A DNA stretch of 64,000 nt from Symbiodinium sp. CCMP2592 (Eukaryota; Sar; Dinophyceae; Suessiales; Symbiodiniaceae). The translations under genes and the position numbers were made by a program. Below the pieces are notes generated by a model. The model made no database searches. It was not told where the DNA came from and saw only the letters and a list, made by a program, of their open reading frames with translations. The stretch spans positions 124,001 through 188,000 of the forward strand of contig CAJNDT010000513.1 of NCBI GenBank assembly GCA_905221615.1. The letters run 5' to 3'. Of the stretch, positions 10,411 to 23,918 are shown one piece after another. The number at the start of each line of letters is the position of its first letter. Within the stretch, counting starts at the first letter, position 1.

Positions 10411-10520
10411 AGGGTTCTTGTTAAGCGATTTGATTTAAGCTACCATAATAAGGACACCATAAGATTTATTATAGATCCCTGTTATGGTAGCATAAACTAA
10501 ATCCCTCAACAAGAACCTTT
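10411..10520. mobile_element. MITE family M, copy 1
   Basis: Ends AGGGTTCTTGTTAAG / CTCAACAAGAACCTTT, with the inner pair TACCATAATA / TTATGGTAGCATAAAC. Confidence 0.7.
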
Positions 10521-11140
10521 AACGGGTAGTGGGGGTCACGGACCATGACCGGGCAATGTAAGTACACCGAAAACATGTTAACACTCCTTTATTCTGGAGT
10601 TTCGAAGGTCGAGGCTAGGCCCAAAGTGAGGGGTTTCTGGCCGTCTAGCTTTCGATTCGGGGCCGATGGCATACCGACCAGTTTGTGAGCTATTGCTCTT
10701 TCTTCTGTCTTTTCTCCAGCTAAAAAGCCAAGCAGAGGAATTAAAAGTGCAGCCACAGATGGTTCTTACTAGAAAACAGTAGTAGTGGTAGCCATGTTGG
10801 CATGTTTAAGGCAACAGCCGTCGTTTTAATCTTGTGCCATCACAATGAATGCGACACCAACCGCCCGAGGCAACCAAGGCAAGATCGGTTTTCAAACCCT
10901 GCCATACGCCACCGAGACGGAAGGCCCGAAAATCTGAGCACTGAAAACAGATTCCATGGTAGCAGTCCTGCCCACTCATCCAGAAGCACCCACCCCCCGC
11001 CACCCCCTGCCCCAGCAATAGCAAATCACAGATTAACATGCGCCATAAACCTTACTAGACGTTCAGTATTCTAGGGGAACTGGCGGTTGAACTTTGGGCT
11101 TTGATAGAGATTGTTGTGCTCCGAAAGAAAGGTTAAAGGT
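10521..11140. other. low-copy island, no gene recognised
   Basis: This stretch is largely free of TRS. Both strands have short overlapping open frames (10806-11074), neither protein-like enough to call. A sequence resembling the middle of the dinoflagellate spliced leader lies at 10788-10802 (see findings). Confidence 0.5.
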
Positions 11141-11141
11141 T

Positions 11142-11211
11142 ATCTACTGTTACTACTGCTACTACTACTACTACTACTACTACTACTCCTGCTGCTACTA
11201 CTACTACTACG

Positions 11212-11280
<69 letters not shown>

Positions 11281-11284
11281 ACGG

Positions 11285-11342
<58 letters not shown>

Positions 11343-11368
11343 GACTACGACTACCACTACCACTACCA

Positions 11369-11411
<43 letters not shown>

Positions 11412-11450
11412 CACTACTACTGCTACTACTACTACTACTGCTGCTACCAA
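11142..11450. repeat. (CTA)n trinucleotide microsatellite
   Basis: About 310 bp of CTA/ACT units with CGA, CCA and TGC interruptions, open in several frames. Confidence 0.95.
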
Positions 11451-12112
11451 ACCCTTTATGCCCGGAGACCTCTTCTTCAGTGGGTCGAAGGGGTCGCCGT
11501 TCTCGCTGACCTAGGTGATCGCCCGAAGAGAAAGTACCACGATGAGTTGCTTTATCCTCCGGTGTAGGAGATTCAGGTCGTGTCGGCTGTGACATACAGG
11601 GTTTAGGGCTTGAGTGTTTAATTCTTAGGGGGTTGGGGTTCGCGGGCCTGAATACTTGGAATGATATTGGATTATGAACTACTAGGGTTTGGGGGGTAAT
11701 TGTTTCAGGAGCACTCGGAACAGCAGAATAGCATTGCTGGTTCGTCTGGCCCCTTTATTACTCTAACAACTTACAGGAAACACACAAAAAAAAAACACAC
11801 AAAATATTACCATGACCTGTAAGATCCGAACCCCTGCACCCTTGAAAACCCTGAACCTTCAACGTTCTTCGAACGACCTTTTTGACTTCCTCGCGTTTAT
11901 GCATTCAGTCGGCCCCAGTCGTTTCTATACCTCGGGCTCAAGTTCAGGGTAAAGAGTTTAGGATTCAGGGTCTATAGGGATTAGCAGTGTCGGTTGTAAG
12001 TAATTTGGAGCTCTCAGATGAATCTTTGGAGGTCAAAGCCCAAAAGCCGAGATCGACAGTCCTGGAGCCCCCAAAAGCCAATTGCGGTAAACCACTGAAC
12101 CCGCACATCCTA

Positions 12113-12199
12113 CCTAAACCCTAAACCCTAAACCCTAAACCCTAAACCCTAAACCCTAAACCCTAAATCCTAAACCCTAAACCCTAAACCCTAAACCGT
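12113..12199 (-). repeat. CCCTAAA array, about 12 units
   Basis: This is one of the longest near-perfect telomere arrays in the window, with one variant unit (CCTAAAT). It ends CCCTAAACC|G. Confidence 0.95.
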
Positions 12200-12988
12200 C
12201 GTGCATGTCAGCACCCTGAATGAGCCTTCAGCTTTAAACGAATGTAATGCAAGGGTCCCGAAAGCCCGCAGCCGTGAACCCCACAACCCTCGACTCAGAG
12301 GTGGGCTGCATCAAGCGGGACAACTGACTGAGCCTGAGCATCCGTGGGTACCTTCAGGGCTGACAGCTTATGCTACTACAGACAGCAATATGTATATTTT
12401 CCTAAGTAGTACAAAATTACAGATACCAAGCAAAGCAACAATAACACTTACGATAACAATAACGACAACAATAATAGCAATAGTAATCATGCTAACAATA
12501 GGAACAACAACAATGTTTTATGGTCTGTGGCTTTGCAATAAACTAGTTATCGACATCCAAGGTTGTGCTGAGTTGGGGGTCTTCGCCTAACCCTTACCCC
12601 TAAACTGTGGCTCTTGGCGGTATTGAGCCAAGGCTTCCAAGGCCCATGGAGTTCGGGTTTGTGACTTGAGGTCAGGGTGTGAGTGGGTTTAGAGTTTATG
12701 GGTTCGGGGTTTCGGGTTTTAGGGATTAAGGGGTTAGGGGTGAGGGGTTTACGGGTTTAGGATTTGGGGATTAAGGTGTGGTGAGAACCAACCCAGTGCA
12801 GTGAAAGCCTCAGCGAGAAACTGAAAAGGCAAGACTAGCCTGTACCCAGAAATCCCAACGTCAAAAAAACAAATGAAAGGGAGGACCTCTCTGATACTGT
12901 TGTACATCTTTGATTTTGGGTGATGCGCGATCTGGGTACTTACCAAATTCAACGCGTCAGGTGCTTGTGCACACACTACAACACTACA

Positions 12989-13091
12989 TGGGTGGTTGTC
13001 AAAATTATGGTCCCTTTTGGGGTCCCTATTATAATACGGCACCTAATATTTCGGGTACCCGAAAAGGGACCCTAATTTTGACAACCACCCA
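12989..13091. mobile_element. MITE family C, copy 2
   Basis: Ends TGGGTGGTTGTCAAAATT / AATTTTGACAACCACCCA, a perfect inverted pair. It is flanked by CA on both sides. Confidence 0.85.
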
Positions 13092-14790
13092 CATTCTGCT
13101 GAGAGAGATGCGGCTAATTCCAACACTTAAACGCCTGAAGCCGGAACTTTGGACGCTAGACTCGAAACTCGCTCTGCCAGGGCCCACCACGACCCCAACC
13201 CCTTGCAGATCTTCAAGCTGCTGCTCCTGCGAGCAAGCACTGCAAGAGTCTTTTGGCTCAGGAGTTTAGGTTTTAGGGTTTTGTGCTTAGGTTCTTGGGG
13301 CTTACCCTATTTTAAATACCCTTGAGTGTGGGGTTTAGGGGTTTAGGGGGTTTGGGCTTGGGGTTGTAGAGTATCCTAAACCCTACTGCTCGGTAAGGCT
13401 GTCCGGTGGTAGGCGGCACTGAAGCTAAAACTCTTGGCCAACCCTCCTTTTTACCCAAAGTCAAAGTTGAGACCCCTCCATCACGGTGCTCCTGCTGGTT
13501 CAAGCGTCGTTTAAAGATCCATGTCTCCCGCATCAGCAGTGCCATCGGAAACATGACCTGAATTCCACATGCGAGTTGCTTACCTATATTGTCGAAATCA
13601 ACACAGTCGCGGTCGCAGCGATGATGGTTCTGATAACAAGCCAGCTGAATCTGTCGCAATGCTGATGCCGGTGAGGCTGCTGATGGCGCTTGTAATAATG
13701 TGGATGATACTGACGACGATGGTGAATGCGGATTGTCCGGGGAAGCTGCGCATTCTAAGTCTTCACATGTTCACACTTGCGCATGTCAGGTGTCCAAACG
13801 TTCTTGTTTTGACCATGTCAGAGTTGCCAACCAGAGTGGAGGTAAAAGTTGGACGGAAAGATGCACGCAATCACGCAACCACACCGAATCATTCAGGACA
13901 ACCCGATGACATGTCGGGACGAGCTGACGGTAAGGTTATGGAGCCCGAAAAGATTCTTGAGCATGTTCGAGGACAGGATCAGAGACGGTCTCGTTTTGCA
14001 GTTGACGCGGCCCCGCTCCTCCAAAAAAAATCTGGAGGGCCAAGTGTTTACCACCGCATCGCAATCCTTTACACATGGATTCATGGATCATAGAACGTCC
14101 GAAGCCTAAAAAACAGAACCCTAAACGGCCCTAAACCCTTCAAAGCATCGTCGCTCGAGGTCAATTCCCTGAATAAGGGGTGTTGGGCTGTATGGGGTCC
14201 TTAACCCCATCGAACCTGACAAACTGTAGAAATTCTTCTGGGGAGCGGAGGGTAGCATGGTGCCGTTTGAGAGTACTCCGGTGTGCTGTGTCGTATAGCA
14301 ACATACACACCGCAGGGACGTGCGAATACAAAGCACAATGTATCAGACCCGTGTCTGCACAAGGGTATGACCCTCTAGATACCCTATTCCCCTATGGTAT
14401 GATACCTTATCTCCTATGGTATGACCCTCTTGATGCCCTATATACCCTATCTCGTAGGGCCGTATTCCTGATGTATGACCCTCTAGATACTCTATCCCTT
14501 ACGGTATGAGCCTTTAGATACGCTATCCTCTATGGTATGACCCTCTGGATGCTGCAAGATCTGGGGTGAGTCCTAATCAGACCCTGGCAGATCCGGAGCC
14601 CTTAAAGGGTTTAGACTCTAAACCCTGAAACCTAAACCCTCACCCGATAGGGACTGGCCCTCCGGGACAGATGGGCGTATTTCTGGATTTAGCCTTCAAT
14701 CGGAATAGTCTTTTCTCGGCAATTAGGAAGGATGACGGTTCCAACATGAACCCGAACATCCCACGAGTCCGATTGAGGGAATGCACTATG

Positions 14791-14845
14791 CATATATATA
14801 TATATACATATATATATACATATATATATGTATATATACATTTAT
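14791..14845. repeat. (TA)n microsatellite, left part
   Basis: TATATA runs with C and G interruptions. It continues after the H element at 14959-14977. Confidence 0.9.
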
Positions 14846-14958
14846 ACCTGTAGGCTCATACCCTACCCCTTTTTTTATGGCGCCTACTTTTTGAGATAAC
14901 AGATCCTAACCATAAAACTAGGTATCCTAGAAAAGGGGTAGGGTATGAGCCTCTAGGT
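14846..14958. mobile_element. MITE family H, copy 1
   Basis: Ends ACCTGTAGGCTCATACCC / GGGTATGAGCCTCTAGGT. It lies inside a TA microsatellite. Confidence 0.8.
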
Positions 14959-15555
14959 GTATATATATATATATATGCAACTTGCTATGCAACACAAGCA
15001 CTCAAGGTGTATAACGACAAGCACCAGAAAATCCAGGTCCTCAGCATTCCTGAACCCTACGTAAACTATGTAAACTATGCACCACTGCTGAGAGGCAGAC
15101 TAGCTCCAGTGCCAAAGCAAAAATGCAACCTGGGTCTGTGGTCTATGTCGATTCTGAGGGTCGGGTGCAGGGTTAAGTCTTTTAACGCACTTGGTTCTTT
15201 GGTCTAGAGTCCATTGCGTTTAGGGCAGTTTGGGCTGTAGAGCTGTCTGGCCGTAAACCCTAAAACCCTAAACTTCTAAGGCCGAAATCCGCCTAAACCT
15301 TAAATCCCTAAATCCTATAAACTCCTAAACCCCAAACTGCGTCAGCTGGCTAAGAGGCAGAAAGGATTGAGTGCACGGATGCTAAGCCGCTGGCGGCGGC
15401 ACGATTCCAGGTTTAGGGATGAAGGTTTTGGAGTTTTGGGATTAAGCTCCCAAAACCAGAATAGGGATGGTCTGTTGGTACCTAATTCCATAATGGTAGT
15501 GTCTATGCAGAACCTCCTTTTGATATGGCCCTGACAGGACCCTGCACCACCGTGT

Positions 15556-15660
15556 GAGGGTCCATGTATCCAAAAAGTCTATATACTTTGGCTCTAAAGT
15601 AGTCCCTGTTTAGGTACTTTCGAGCCAACGTATGTACCAATTGGTAACATGGACCCTTAT
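15556..15660. mobile_element. MITE family E, copy 2
   Basis: Ends GAGGGTCCATGTATCC / GGTAACATGGACCC. The interior has ACTTTGGCTCTAAAGTAGTC. Confidence 0.7.
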
Positions 15661-17770
15661 TGTGATACCAACTAGGGTACTGCAAGACAGTACGCTCTAG
15701 CTTCTTGTCCTAACAATCAACATCTGCAAAGCACAGATAGCGAATGTCTAAAACCGGAGTATCCTAAACCTTAAACCCTAAGCCCTCAACTTCCTAAACC
15801 CTAAACTTCCTAAACCCTAAGCGCTAAACCTTAAACCTTAACCCCTAAACTTCCTCTGCCCAACCTTAAACCTTAAACTTTAAGCCTTAAACTTCATGCG
15901 CCTTCGAGCACCATAGTTGCCAGCAGAGGGTTTAGGGTTTGGGATTTAAAAAAAATCTCAAAGAACAACACTCTACTGTTTGTTTACTTAGTACGTAGAA
16001 TCGGGTTTATGGGTATATTCTCCTCTAATCGCAATAAGAACACCAACAAAACAAAAGCAAACCACAGTGTAGGTATTTATAAAGGCCCTTATATAGTATT
16101 CGGACTATAAGGAAAAGAGGCTGGCCGGCTGGCACAAACCATAAGGCGAGGAGAGCCCAACACAAATCCCTGCCTTGCACCCTGTGGCCTGAGTACTTGG
16201 CATACATATGGAGTCATCTCGAACTACTGAAGAGAAACAGGGCACCAGGCAACAGTTGATCACCATGCCATGCATGTAGGATGACATGCTGTGATCAACA
16301 GCCCCTAAAGATTCACCAGACCACCAAACAACAACACCGATCCCTAGATTCCTAGATGCCATTGTCATTCTGTTCCAGCAGCAAGCTGCCCCAGGTTGTT
16401 TCAGGCTACTCTTACAAGCTTACTAAAGCCTCATTGAGTAAGGCCCTTGCAGAGGCCCATGAAGAGGCCGAATTCCCGGAGGGGCATCAAGACGCTGAGC
16501 AGGTTGACCAGGAAACTACCTTGTAGCGGCTCAGCTTTGAAAGGATCGACAAAAATGATTGAAAAGTTGCTTAAGGGGTTGAAAAGCTTGTGCAGTTAAG
16601 GGCCTTAGACGGGTTTATATGGGCTTCAAACACATCCTAGAAGGAGTTTCGAAACAAGGGTTCTATGACGGCTTTAAGCTGAGCTCGATGGGCCCACAAC
16701 GTGTTTGTAGGGTTTTGGATCTGTTTCCAGGGTTGATTGTGGTTTTCTCATGCTTTTTCCTACGATGGGATCATAAGCAAAAACAAACAGGATAAGGCAC
16801 TACAGTCCAGAGTCTACTTAGTCAGCTGTCAAGCAAGAGGAATCTCCAGAGAGCATTCGTCATAGACGTACTGAAAAAGGTAGGTTGTTTGGGCTACAGG
16901 CAAGGAAAGGCCTAATTAGATTCCCAGCCCCCGACGAGCTCAGAACCCCAAACACAAAAGCGTTAACCTACATCCTGCCCCCTGACCTCAAGCCCTAAAC
17001 CCTAGATCCTAACTGTGTCGCAAAACTCTCCAAAATCGTTAGTCATGACCCCCTTCTCCGCTACGCACCTAGACCCTAAACCCTAAACAACCGTTAGTGC
17101 CCTAACTAGGGAGTCCTGAAGCCAAAGTTCCCATCCTAAGAAGCTTCAGGATTTCGGGGAAGTTCGAGTTCTGCGTTTTCAAGGGATAGTATAGTGGTTG
17201 ACGCGGGGTTTGTGGTTTGAAGTTCAGGGTTTCTGGATCTAGTTGGTGCTTAAGGCTTAAGCTGCAGGTCTTTTGGTGTTTCCAGAGCTGGTGTTCTCAG
17301 CCGATCGCGAGGCACTCCTGGGGAAAAAACACGTGCTCCCCGCTACGAAAGACCTGAACCCCTAGGTCCGTTCTTGATTCAGCCGTGAAACAAGAAAGGG
17401 GGACCCGTTGAGTGACTGCTGTCATTTACTTAAGGGCCTGCAGGATCTGTGCTAGTTTCAGAAAGCAAACCTGGGCCCGAAACAGAAATCCAGCGCTTCA
17501 GCCCGGAAAACCTGAAGCACAAAGACAGTCAGACTCAAGACCCCTTTAACTCTAGAAGATGCTCACCACAATGCCGTGAATCATCAAGCAACTGCATATC
17601 TCCCCGAAAACACAATGATAGATGGACATACAGACAGACAGATTGACACGTAGCGAAGCAGATAGGTCAATAGGCAGACAAAGCACATGAATACTTAGGT
17701 AGATAGGTAGATAGATGGACAGATAGACGGATCAAGGAACAAAATGAAATACCCCAAATGCCTACCGTTT

Positions 17771-17815
17771 TAAAGAGCAAAATGCCCGTTTTAAAGAGCA
17801 AAATGCCCCACATGC
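17771..17815. repeat. 24-bp tandem duplication
   Basis: GTTTTAAAGAGCAAAATGCC occurs twice in tandem. Confidence 0.8.
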
Positions 17816-18326
17816 CTACCTTTTGAAAGAGTTTAAGCTGCCAGACCTAAGGCATCCGAACATAAAGCCAGGACCCGAGCTGGCACCACAAAGCCCTGTC
17901 GTAATGCTCGAAACACCGGCGTTGGCATAGACCTGGAGGGTTTAGGGTTTAGGGTCTAGGCTCTAGGGAGTATTTAGGGTCTGGTTCCGGTTGTTGAAGC
18001 TTTCGGGCTTGGAGGCTTTGGGGTTTGGGCTGTAGTATGGTTTGGTGTTTGGTCAAAGACGAGCCAGGGCAACTTTGCACGGAGGCACCAGCATGTGTCA
18101 TAGTGAGTTTAAAGCCTTCCGCTCCCGTGCACGGCACTTGGGGCCGAGGGGTCGGGCGAGTGGGTCTGCTCAAGTTGCTAAGGCCGCGACCCATGCGATT
18201 CGCCGGTAAAGATGCCTGCAAGGGTTCCGAGCAGCCCTGAACCGTGGCGCTACTGTAATTTTGTGTGTGGAGCTGACCAAACCATCCCGTTGCTCCTGCT
18301 GATGCTGGCCATTCGAAGCAGGAGTG

Positions 18327-19633
<1,307 letters not shown>

Positions 19634-19688
<55 letters not shown>

Positions 19689-19760
19689 GCTTCTGTTGCT
19701 GCTGCTTTTTCTCGTGCTGCTACCACTACTATTCCTGCTACTACTACTCCTACTCCGATG
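19634..19760. repeat. inverted CTA arm of the trinucleotide block
   Basis: The triplet changes from AGT (top strand) to its complement class CTA/TAC near 19634, so the two arms can pair. Confidence 0.9.
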
Positions 19761-20109
19761 CTGCTACTATTCTAACGCCTCATCCGTGAGCTCCATCCAA
19801 ACCGGCAGCCTCCTAGCCGAACTTTTCGTCTGAGTTGCCTCTGGTGCGCCAGGACGGACCGCTCGTAATGGTCGAGCTCGGAATCGTCAGGTGGATTCTG
19901 CAGCCCGGAGCGTGGGCTAGGAGGTCGAATTATTTGGACATACACGTGCATGTGTGCTTGGACCTCTACACACACTGCGACGACTTGTATAGCATGCATG
20001 GAATGCACGTATGTCTGCATGCCTGGTTGTCTGTTTGTCGGTATATCTGTACGAGTATCTACAACAAGTAGGTTTAAGTTTGTTGATCATGCAGACAGAC
20101 CATCAGACG

Positions 20110-20155
20110 AACACACACACACACACACTGATTGACTGACTGACTGACTGACGGA
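20110..20155. repeat. (CA)n and (GACT)n microsatellites
   Basis: ACACAC run followed by about five GACT units. Confidence 0.9.
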
Positions 20156-21261
20156 CTGGTTGGTTGACATGCATACATCTATACACACACACATACAAAC
20201 ATATAACCGCACATGCACACATACGTATTTGTACAAGCATGCATGCATGCAAATTAATACAAAGACACCTCAACAGACCTGCCACGGACATGCACTAAGC
20301 AATGCAACCTGATAACTTGTACAGATTCAACTTTCGAATGAAATATTGAATGCACATACCTATATACTTACGTATACGAATGCACAGATTCACTCATATG
20401 CGGCATGTTGCACAGCATATGGCTTTCAATGTGTTGCAGCTTTTAAGTTCTGAAAGGGGTAGGGGTAAAACGTCAAGCTTCATACGGAACGCGGAGGAAT
20501 ATAACTAATCAGTCTTCCCCTTGAGAAGTACCCCGGAAGTGCCGAGACATGTGAGTTGCAAGAAACTCTTGTTGCAAACCGCGGAATTCAGGCTCATGGA
20601 TGAAAAAACAACGTCATGAACCGCATGCCCGAAGCCCTGAACCTAACGCAAACCTCGAGCCCGTAGGGAAACACCTCGATGCCGCATCGTAGTGCAATCA
20701 TGCACACTTCGCATTTTATACTCTACGTACAACAGGCTGTCAGGTCGAGACAAAAGCTTAAAACGGTGCTTGAAGCAGTCATGCGGGCTTCATAACCACT
20801 TGAAGAGCTCCACAGGGATGTATCCAAAGTAGCGGGGGGCGCCTCAACTCGGTTGGTACAAGCCTAGTATCTACGGTCCTTTTTCTCTTCAGGAGAGGTG
20901 GCGGCAGAAACGCGAGACATCATACGGTCATACGTACGGTGAGGTGATTTTCGTGTGTCCTGTGGGCGAAGTCCGCGCGAGGAGGATGATGAATACCCTA
21001 AACCCAAAACTCCAGTACACCAGCGCTATGTCTTGCACACGGCCGGAACAGAAGAATTGAATCACCCTCGCCAAGAATGTGGTATGAAAAGATAGCGCTC
21101 CGCCAGAACCACAGACTTGGATCCTTCTCAGGACCCCAAGTGCCCCCTAACAGATTCCGTATGCTCTTTCGTGGTTGATGGTATTGTGGGTATGACATGG
21201 AGCTCCGGTCGAAGTAAACCTTCCACCTCAAACCCGTATGCTGTCATGTAGTGGCCTGAAA

Positions 21262-21352
21262 AATTCCAAGAGGGTTTGCGGGCCATTATACTAGAATTAT
21301 AAATAAGGAGCCCCCAAAATAGTCGTGGTAATTATTTAAGCCCCTGTATAAT
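21262..21352. repeat. family U repeat
   Basis: GGGCCATTATACTAGAATTAT on the left, GTAATTATTTAAGCCCC on the right. Confidence 0.45.
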
Positions 21353-21384
21353 ATCGTGAACATCAGAAAAATCTCCAATTCTGG

Positions 21385-21452
21385 ACCCCTAAACCCCTAA
21401 ACCCTAAACCCTAACCCCTAAACCCTAAACCCTAAACCCTAAACCCTAAACC
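21385..21452 (-). repeat. CCCTAAA array, about 9 units
   Basis: Includes CCCCTAAA variants and ends CCCTAAACC|G. Confidence 0.95.
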
Positions 21453-21553
21453 GGAGCCCATTCGTGAACGCCGAAGCCTCAGAGGGCTTAGGGTTTAGAG
21501 CGGTAACTTGAGGGTTTCCGAAAACTAAGGGTACTTTTAAAGGGATCCTTTAA

Positions 21554-21670
21554 GGGTTTAGGGTTAATCCTTTAAGGGTTCCTTAAAGGGATCTATAAGG
21601 GCTCTATAAAGGGTTTAGGGTTAATCCTTTAAGGGTTTCTGAAAGGGATCTATAAGGGTTCAACTAAAGG
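21554..21670 (+). repeat. 57-bp TRS-containing tandem repeat
   Basis: GGGTTTAGGGTTAATCCTTT starts at 21554 and 21611. Each unit also has AAAGGGATCTATAAGGG. Confidence 0.8.
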
Positions 21671-21681
21671 GTTTAGGGTTT

Positions 21682-21784
21682 AGAGTTTCCGAAAATGGGG
21701 GGACCCTGACGTAGCACCCTAAATGGTAGGATCCTCTTAAGAAGGACCTCCAAAGTAATGCACCCCTAATTTTCGGAAACTCCC
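21682..21784. mobile_element. MITE family D, copy 2 (left end cut at TRS)
   Basis: The right end TTTTCGGAAACTCCC is intact. The left end starts at GAGTTTCCGAAAAT, directly joined to GGGTTTAGGGTTTA, and lacks the TGGG tip. Confidence 0.7.
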
Positions 21785-21985
21785 GTTTGAAAGACCCAGG
21801 CTAGATGCAACAAACCCGAAATCCTGCACATGCCGCGAAGAAAACATGATCAAATCCAACTAGGAAACATTGGTAAGCAAGTCTACATGGCCACAATGCA
21901 CGGCCGTACTGATGATCGAATGAACATTTCCATGTAAGGAGAGCAGCACCTACAGCTCAAAAGCGAAAACATTAAGTACACCTGG

Positions 21986-22075
21986 GCTCTTGTTTAGGGA
22001 TTTCCATGATCAGGAGGCCATATTATTTTTTGTAGAACCCTATTATGGCAGCTTAAACTAACCCATTAAACCAGA
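21986..22075. mobile_element. MITE family M, copy 2 (diverged)
   Basis: Shares CTCTTGTTTAGGGATTT and CTATTATGGCAGCTTAAAC with the copy at 10411. Confidence 0.5.
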
Positions 22076-22278
22076 CAACCTTGGTAGACCTCAAACCGCG
22101 AATAAACTCTCACAGAATCCTTACAAAACCCCTCAAAAGAATCCTTCCAGGCACCCGTTTAGAGGAACCGCAAACAAAAAAAAGAAAAGCCTCGAACTCC
22201 TCCTCCGGAACGGTTGCGCGACTTGCGCTTTGGCGCCACGCATCGGTGAGAAGGAACACAAGGTCTGAGCCTGCTGGG

Positions 22279-22388
22279 CCCTAAGGCTCCATGTACCCTT
22301 ATAGTATATACTTAGGCCTTAAAGTGCCTATATAGGGACCCCTTTAAGGCCTAATTAAGTATCTACTATAATGGTACATGGAGCCTTT
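22279..22388. mobile_element. MITE family E, copy 3
   Basis: Ends CTAAGGCTCCATGTACC / GGTACATGGAGCCTTTGG. Confidence 0.8.
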
Positions 22389-22770
22389 GGGGGGGGTTCA
22401 GGTTTCGGGGTTTCTGGTTTCCGGTCCGGTCTGCCGGGGTGTAAAGTTTTTGATTAATTAAGCACGTCAATCAGATTTGCGATGGCTGGGTTTCAGGACT
22501 TACGCCTTCTATGGGCTTAAGTTTCGGGGTTTCTGGATCTAAAGGAATTTAACCGACTTAATCTGAACGTGCATGGTTCAACGACTGGCTTTTGCTGGGC
22601 TCTGGGGCATAATGCAGCGGGCCTACATGAATTTGTTGTCATTACAATGGAACTGTTGAATGCGGTCCTGGGAAAGACGCGCATTATGAATGGGAATAGG
22701 CTTTGGGGCCCGTTATACTATAATTATGGAAAAACCCCAAACCCTAAACCCTAAACCCCTAAACCCTACA

Positions 22771-22917
22771 GCCACGGCCTTGAAGGAAGCTTTGGTGGCG
22801 CGCGACACTCTCGAGGACTATGTGATTGGTGACGCTTCCGCTCAAGAACCCGAAGTTCTGCTTCTCCCAAAAGCTCCTAAGTGCTGTTATGGGCGATGCT
22901 TCCCCAAATCATCATAG
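22771..22917 (+). pseudogene. short coding-like fragment starting at a TRS tract
   Basis: A 48-codon frame (A-T-A-L-K-E-A-L-V-A-R-D ... ending C-F-P-K-S-S) begins exactly where CCCTAAACCCTACA ends and stops at TAG 22915. Its balanced, charged composition is unlike the surrounding repeat. It has no start codon of its own, so it looks like a captured piece of an exon. I do not recognise the family. Confidence 0.3.
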
Positions 22918-23595
22918 TAATTAAATCCTAATGTAATAGAAACCCCACAGTCTACTGTAAAGGCACTTTGGGACCTTTGGGTCTGTATTCTGGTCGCAGA
23001 GACTTTGGCTCACCCAACAGTCATCTCTTTGCTTCACGAGCGCGGCTCGTTGAGACACGGTTCCGAGAGGATGTGCTCATCCCCCAAAGTACCCTGCGGA
23101 GTATCTGCAGTGCCAGCCGGCAGAGGACCCCGTGGAGTATCCCGCAGAGCATCCACGGAGCACTAAGCCCCAAACCTTAGGCCCTGAACCTTAAACCCTT
23201 CAACCCGTAACCTTAAATCAACCCTGCGCCCTAAACCCTAAACACCTATAAGCCCTAAACCCCTAAACCCCCCAACAAACCTAAACCATAGGCCACAACA
23301 CCTAAATCCCCCCCACGCGAGCATCCTCAAGTCAAGCCCTAAACAATTGCAGAATAGAACAAAACACCTGGGGAGTGATAGGGTTTAGGTTTAAGGCCCG
23401 CAGAATTCATCTCCTGGAGTAGGTTGCTGATAGGGCATGAAAAGGGGTATTTTATACGATATTTATGATGAGGAACCCCAAACTTTAGCTCCCTTTGTAT
23501 ATTATAGGGCTTATGTGAAGAAAATCCCGACCGAAAGCGAGATAGGCTCTGATCGACAGTTTCAAGATCTCCCACGGAAGACCCTGGTCTAATAA

Positions 23596-23722
23596 GGGAA
23601 GCTTACCGTAAGCCTCCAAAACCTACCTTTTTGGTAGGATCCCAAAAAAAATCTATATTAAGGTTTAGAATAAGCATAAGAACCTACAAAAAGTAGATTT
23701 GGTAGGTTAAGGGTAGGCCTTG
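23596..23722. mobile_element. MITE family O, copy 1
   Basis: Ends AGCCTCCAAAACCTACC / GGTAGGTTAAGGGTAGGCCT around AAAAAAAATC and a TATTAAG core. Confidence 0.55.
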
Positions 23723-23811
23723 ATGCAGGGACAAGGCTGGCAAAACAGACGCGAGGGGCCCATGTTGCACTCGTAAGGGTCAGTAGCAGTAGTGGCCCAC
23801 CAGGACGCAGT

Positions 23812-23918
23812 CAGAGAGCCCAATACCCCTTAATTAAGGAATATACCGTAAATTATACGGGGATTCATATTATGATTTAAGCAATATTCCTTAATTAAAT
23901 GGTTTTGGGCTCTCTGGG
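23812..23918. mobile_element. MITE family G, copy 3
   Basis: Ends AGAGAGCCCAATACCCCTTA / TGGTTTTGGGCTCTCTGGG, with the G-type core TTAATTAAGGAATATACC. Confidence 0.75.

Larger units (their letters stand above)
11451..18310. other. gene-poor TRS mosaic with a few low-copy islands
   Basis: I found no gene I can support. TRS tracts lie at 11.6-11.7, 12.11-12.20, 12.64-12.78, 13.27-13.39, 15.16-15.34, 15.77-15.95 and 17.94-18.03 kb. An AAC/AAT-rich stretch lies at 12.42-12.52 kb. Low-copy islands lie at 13.48-14.10 kb (three short frames that replace one another, none convincing) and 16.0-16.97 kb. At 14.36-14.56 kb a loose repeat of GGTATGACCCTCTAGATACC-like words appears 5-6 times. At 17.62-17.74 kb there are GACA/GATA-rich microsatellite words. 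Confidence 0.6.
19775..22770. other. low-copy stretch then TRS/MITE mosaic
   Basis: 19.78-21.0 kb is low-copy sequence with CA and GACT microsatellites (20.11-20.16 kb) and no supportable frame. From 20.99 kb TRS returns (21.39-21.69 kb), with U, D, M and E repeats. Confidence 0.6.

Noticed and set aside
11094..11595. Poly-Tyr, poly-Leu, poly-Ser and poly-Val frames
   Set aside because: They are products of the CTA trinucleotide repeat in every frame.
12113..12199. A true chromosome end
   Set aside because: The array is short and has ordinary sequence on both sides, as have all other TTTAGGG/CCCTAAA arrays in the window, so they are interstitial.
13569..14109. A 174-codon frame and two overlapping frames
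   Set aside because: Protein-like patches change frame repeatedly and no domain or start is convincing. I describe the stretch only as a low-copy island.
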